A DNA stretch of 5,937 bases, taken from positions 1 through 5,937 of the forward strand of contig CALYSH010000105.1 in NCBI GenBank assembly GCA_945485625.1. The letters run 5' to 3'. Under the pieces are notes generated by a model that was not told the DNA's origin, made no database searches, and was given only the letters and a program-made list of their open reading frames with translations. This stretch comes from an uncultured Lachnospiraceae bacterium (GTDB lineage Bacteria > Bacillota > Clostridia > Lachnospirales > Lachnospiraceae). Of this stretch, positions 5,741 to 5,937 are shown piece after piece (position 1 is the stretch's first letter; every line of letters begins with the position of its first letter). A program made the translations under genes and the position numbers.

Positions 5741-5937
5741 ATGGGACAGGAAGTCTATGATTTGGTGATTATTGGCTCCGGACCGGCCGGATTATCTGCA
5801 GCGGTTTACGGGAAACGAGCCGGTTTGAATTTGCTGGTGGTGGAAAAGAATCCCTTAAGCGGCGGTCAGGTTCTGAATACCTATGAGGTGGATAATTATC
5901 TGGGAATGCCCGGCATGAACGGTTTTGACATGGGTAT
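5741..5937 (+). CDS. Thioredoxin-reductase-like FAD/NAD(P) oxidoreductase, N-terminal part (runs off window)
   Basis: Only the first 65 residues are present. They form the start of a Rossmann FAD-binding fold: YDLVIIGSGPAGLSAAVYG carries GSGPAG at 12-17, and Glu35 ends the second strand (LLVVEK) as the expected FAD ribose ligand. SGGQV (40-44) and YEVDNYLGMPG (48-58) are characteristic of bacterial thioredoxin reductases. The redox-active CxxC would lie beyond the window, so a TrxB-like oxidoreductase lacking it cannot be excluded. The ATG at 5741 is supported by GGAGG at 5728-5732 with 8-base spacing. An in-frame ATG at 5705 has no such site and would place the Shine-Dalgarno inside the gene. 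It is divergent from the SDR gene. Confidence 0.88.
   Translation, partial: MGQEVYDLVIIGSGPAGLSAAVYGKRAGLNLLVVEKNPLSGGQVLNTYEVDNYLGMPGMNGFDMG

Noticed and set aside
1..5937. Phage, transposon, CRISPR array or toxin-antitoxin content
   Set aside because: No repeats, recombinase or transposase motifs, nor small paired cytoplasmic genes are visible; the gene content looks like ordinary chromosome.

Overview
This window looks like a chromosomal stretch of a low-to-moderate GC Firmicute, most likely a Clostridia member of the Lachnospiraceae type. That placement is inferred. It rests on strong GGAGG-type ribosome binding sites, sigma-A-like promoter candidates, a BceB/FtsX-type permease tail of the kind common in gut Clostridia, and the style of the thioredoxin-reductase-like and EF-P-reductase-like proteins. 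I see no phage, IS, CRISPR, tRNA or rRNA sequence.

Layout. Bases 1-803 hold the 3' end of an ABC transporter permease (FtsX/BceB type) on the plus strand. A weak terminator-like inverted repeat and then a promoter-like region, framed by a perfect 9-bp inverted repeat, lead to an unrecognised membrane protein (904-1710). A 119-bp gap follows with a good promoter candidate (TTGCCT-17-TACAAT, extended -10). Its -10 and start-site area are covered by a large inverted repeat containing a perfect GTGGT-TGT-ACCAC palindrome. This promoter should drive a tight three-gene operon: a CPA1/NhaP-type cation/proton antiporter (1830-3110), a TrkA-like protein with two RCK units (3130-4503), and a small two-span membrane protein (4515-4892). 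Gaps in the operon are 19 and 11 bases.

The operon meets a convergent short-chain dehydrogenase (minus strand, 4889-5611). The two genes share the TTAA that holds both stop codons, and that TTAA lies in the loop of a GC-rich hairpin. The dehydrogenase resembles FabG and, more specifically, the YmfI-type EF-P 5-aminopentanone reductase. It diverges from a thioredoxin-reductase-like flavoprotein (5741 onward, cut by the window end). The 129-bp divergent gap carries a minus-strand promoter candidate and a GGGGA-N5-TCCCC inverted repeat.

How it fits together. The clearest functional unit is the antiporter-RCK-small membrane protein operon. TrkA proteins usually gate TrkH potassium channels, but no TrkH is present here, so an RCK-controlled cation/H+ exchanger, possibly with a third small subunit, is the most interesting hypothesis in the window. 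The other genes are ordinary envelope, redox and translation-factor-modification candidates with no obvious link to it.
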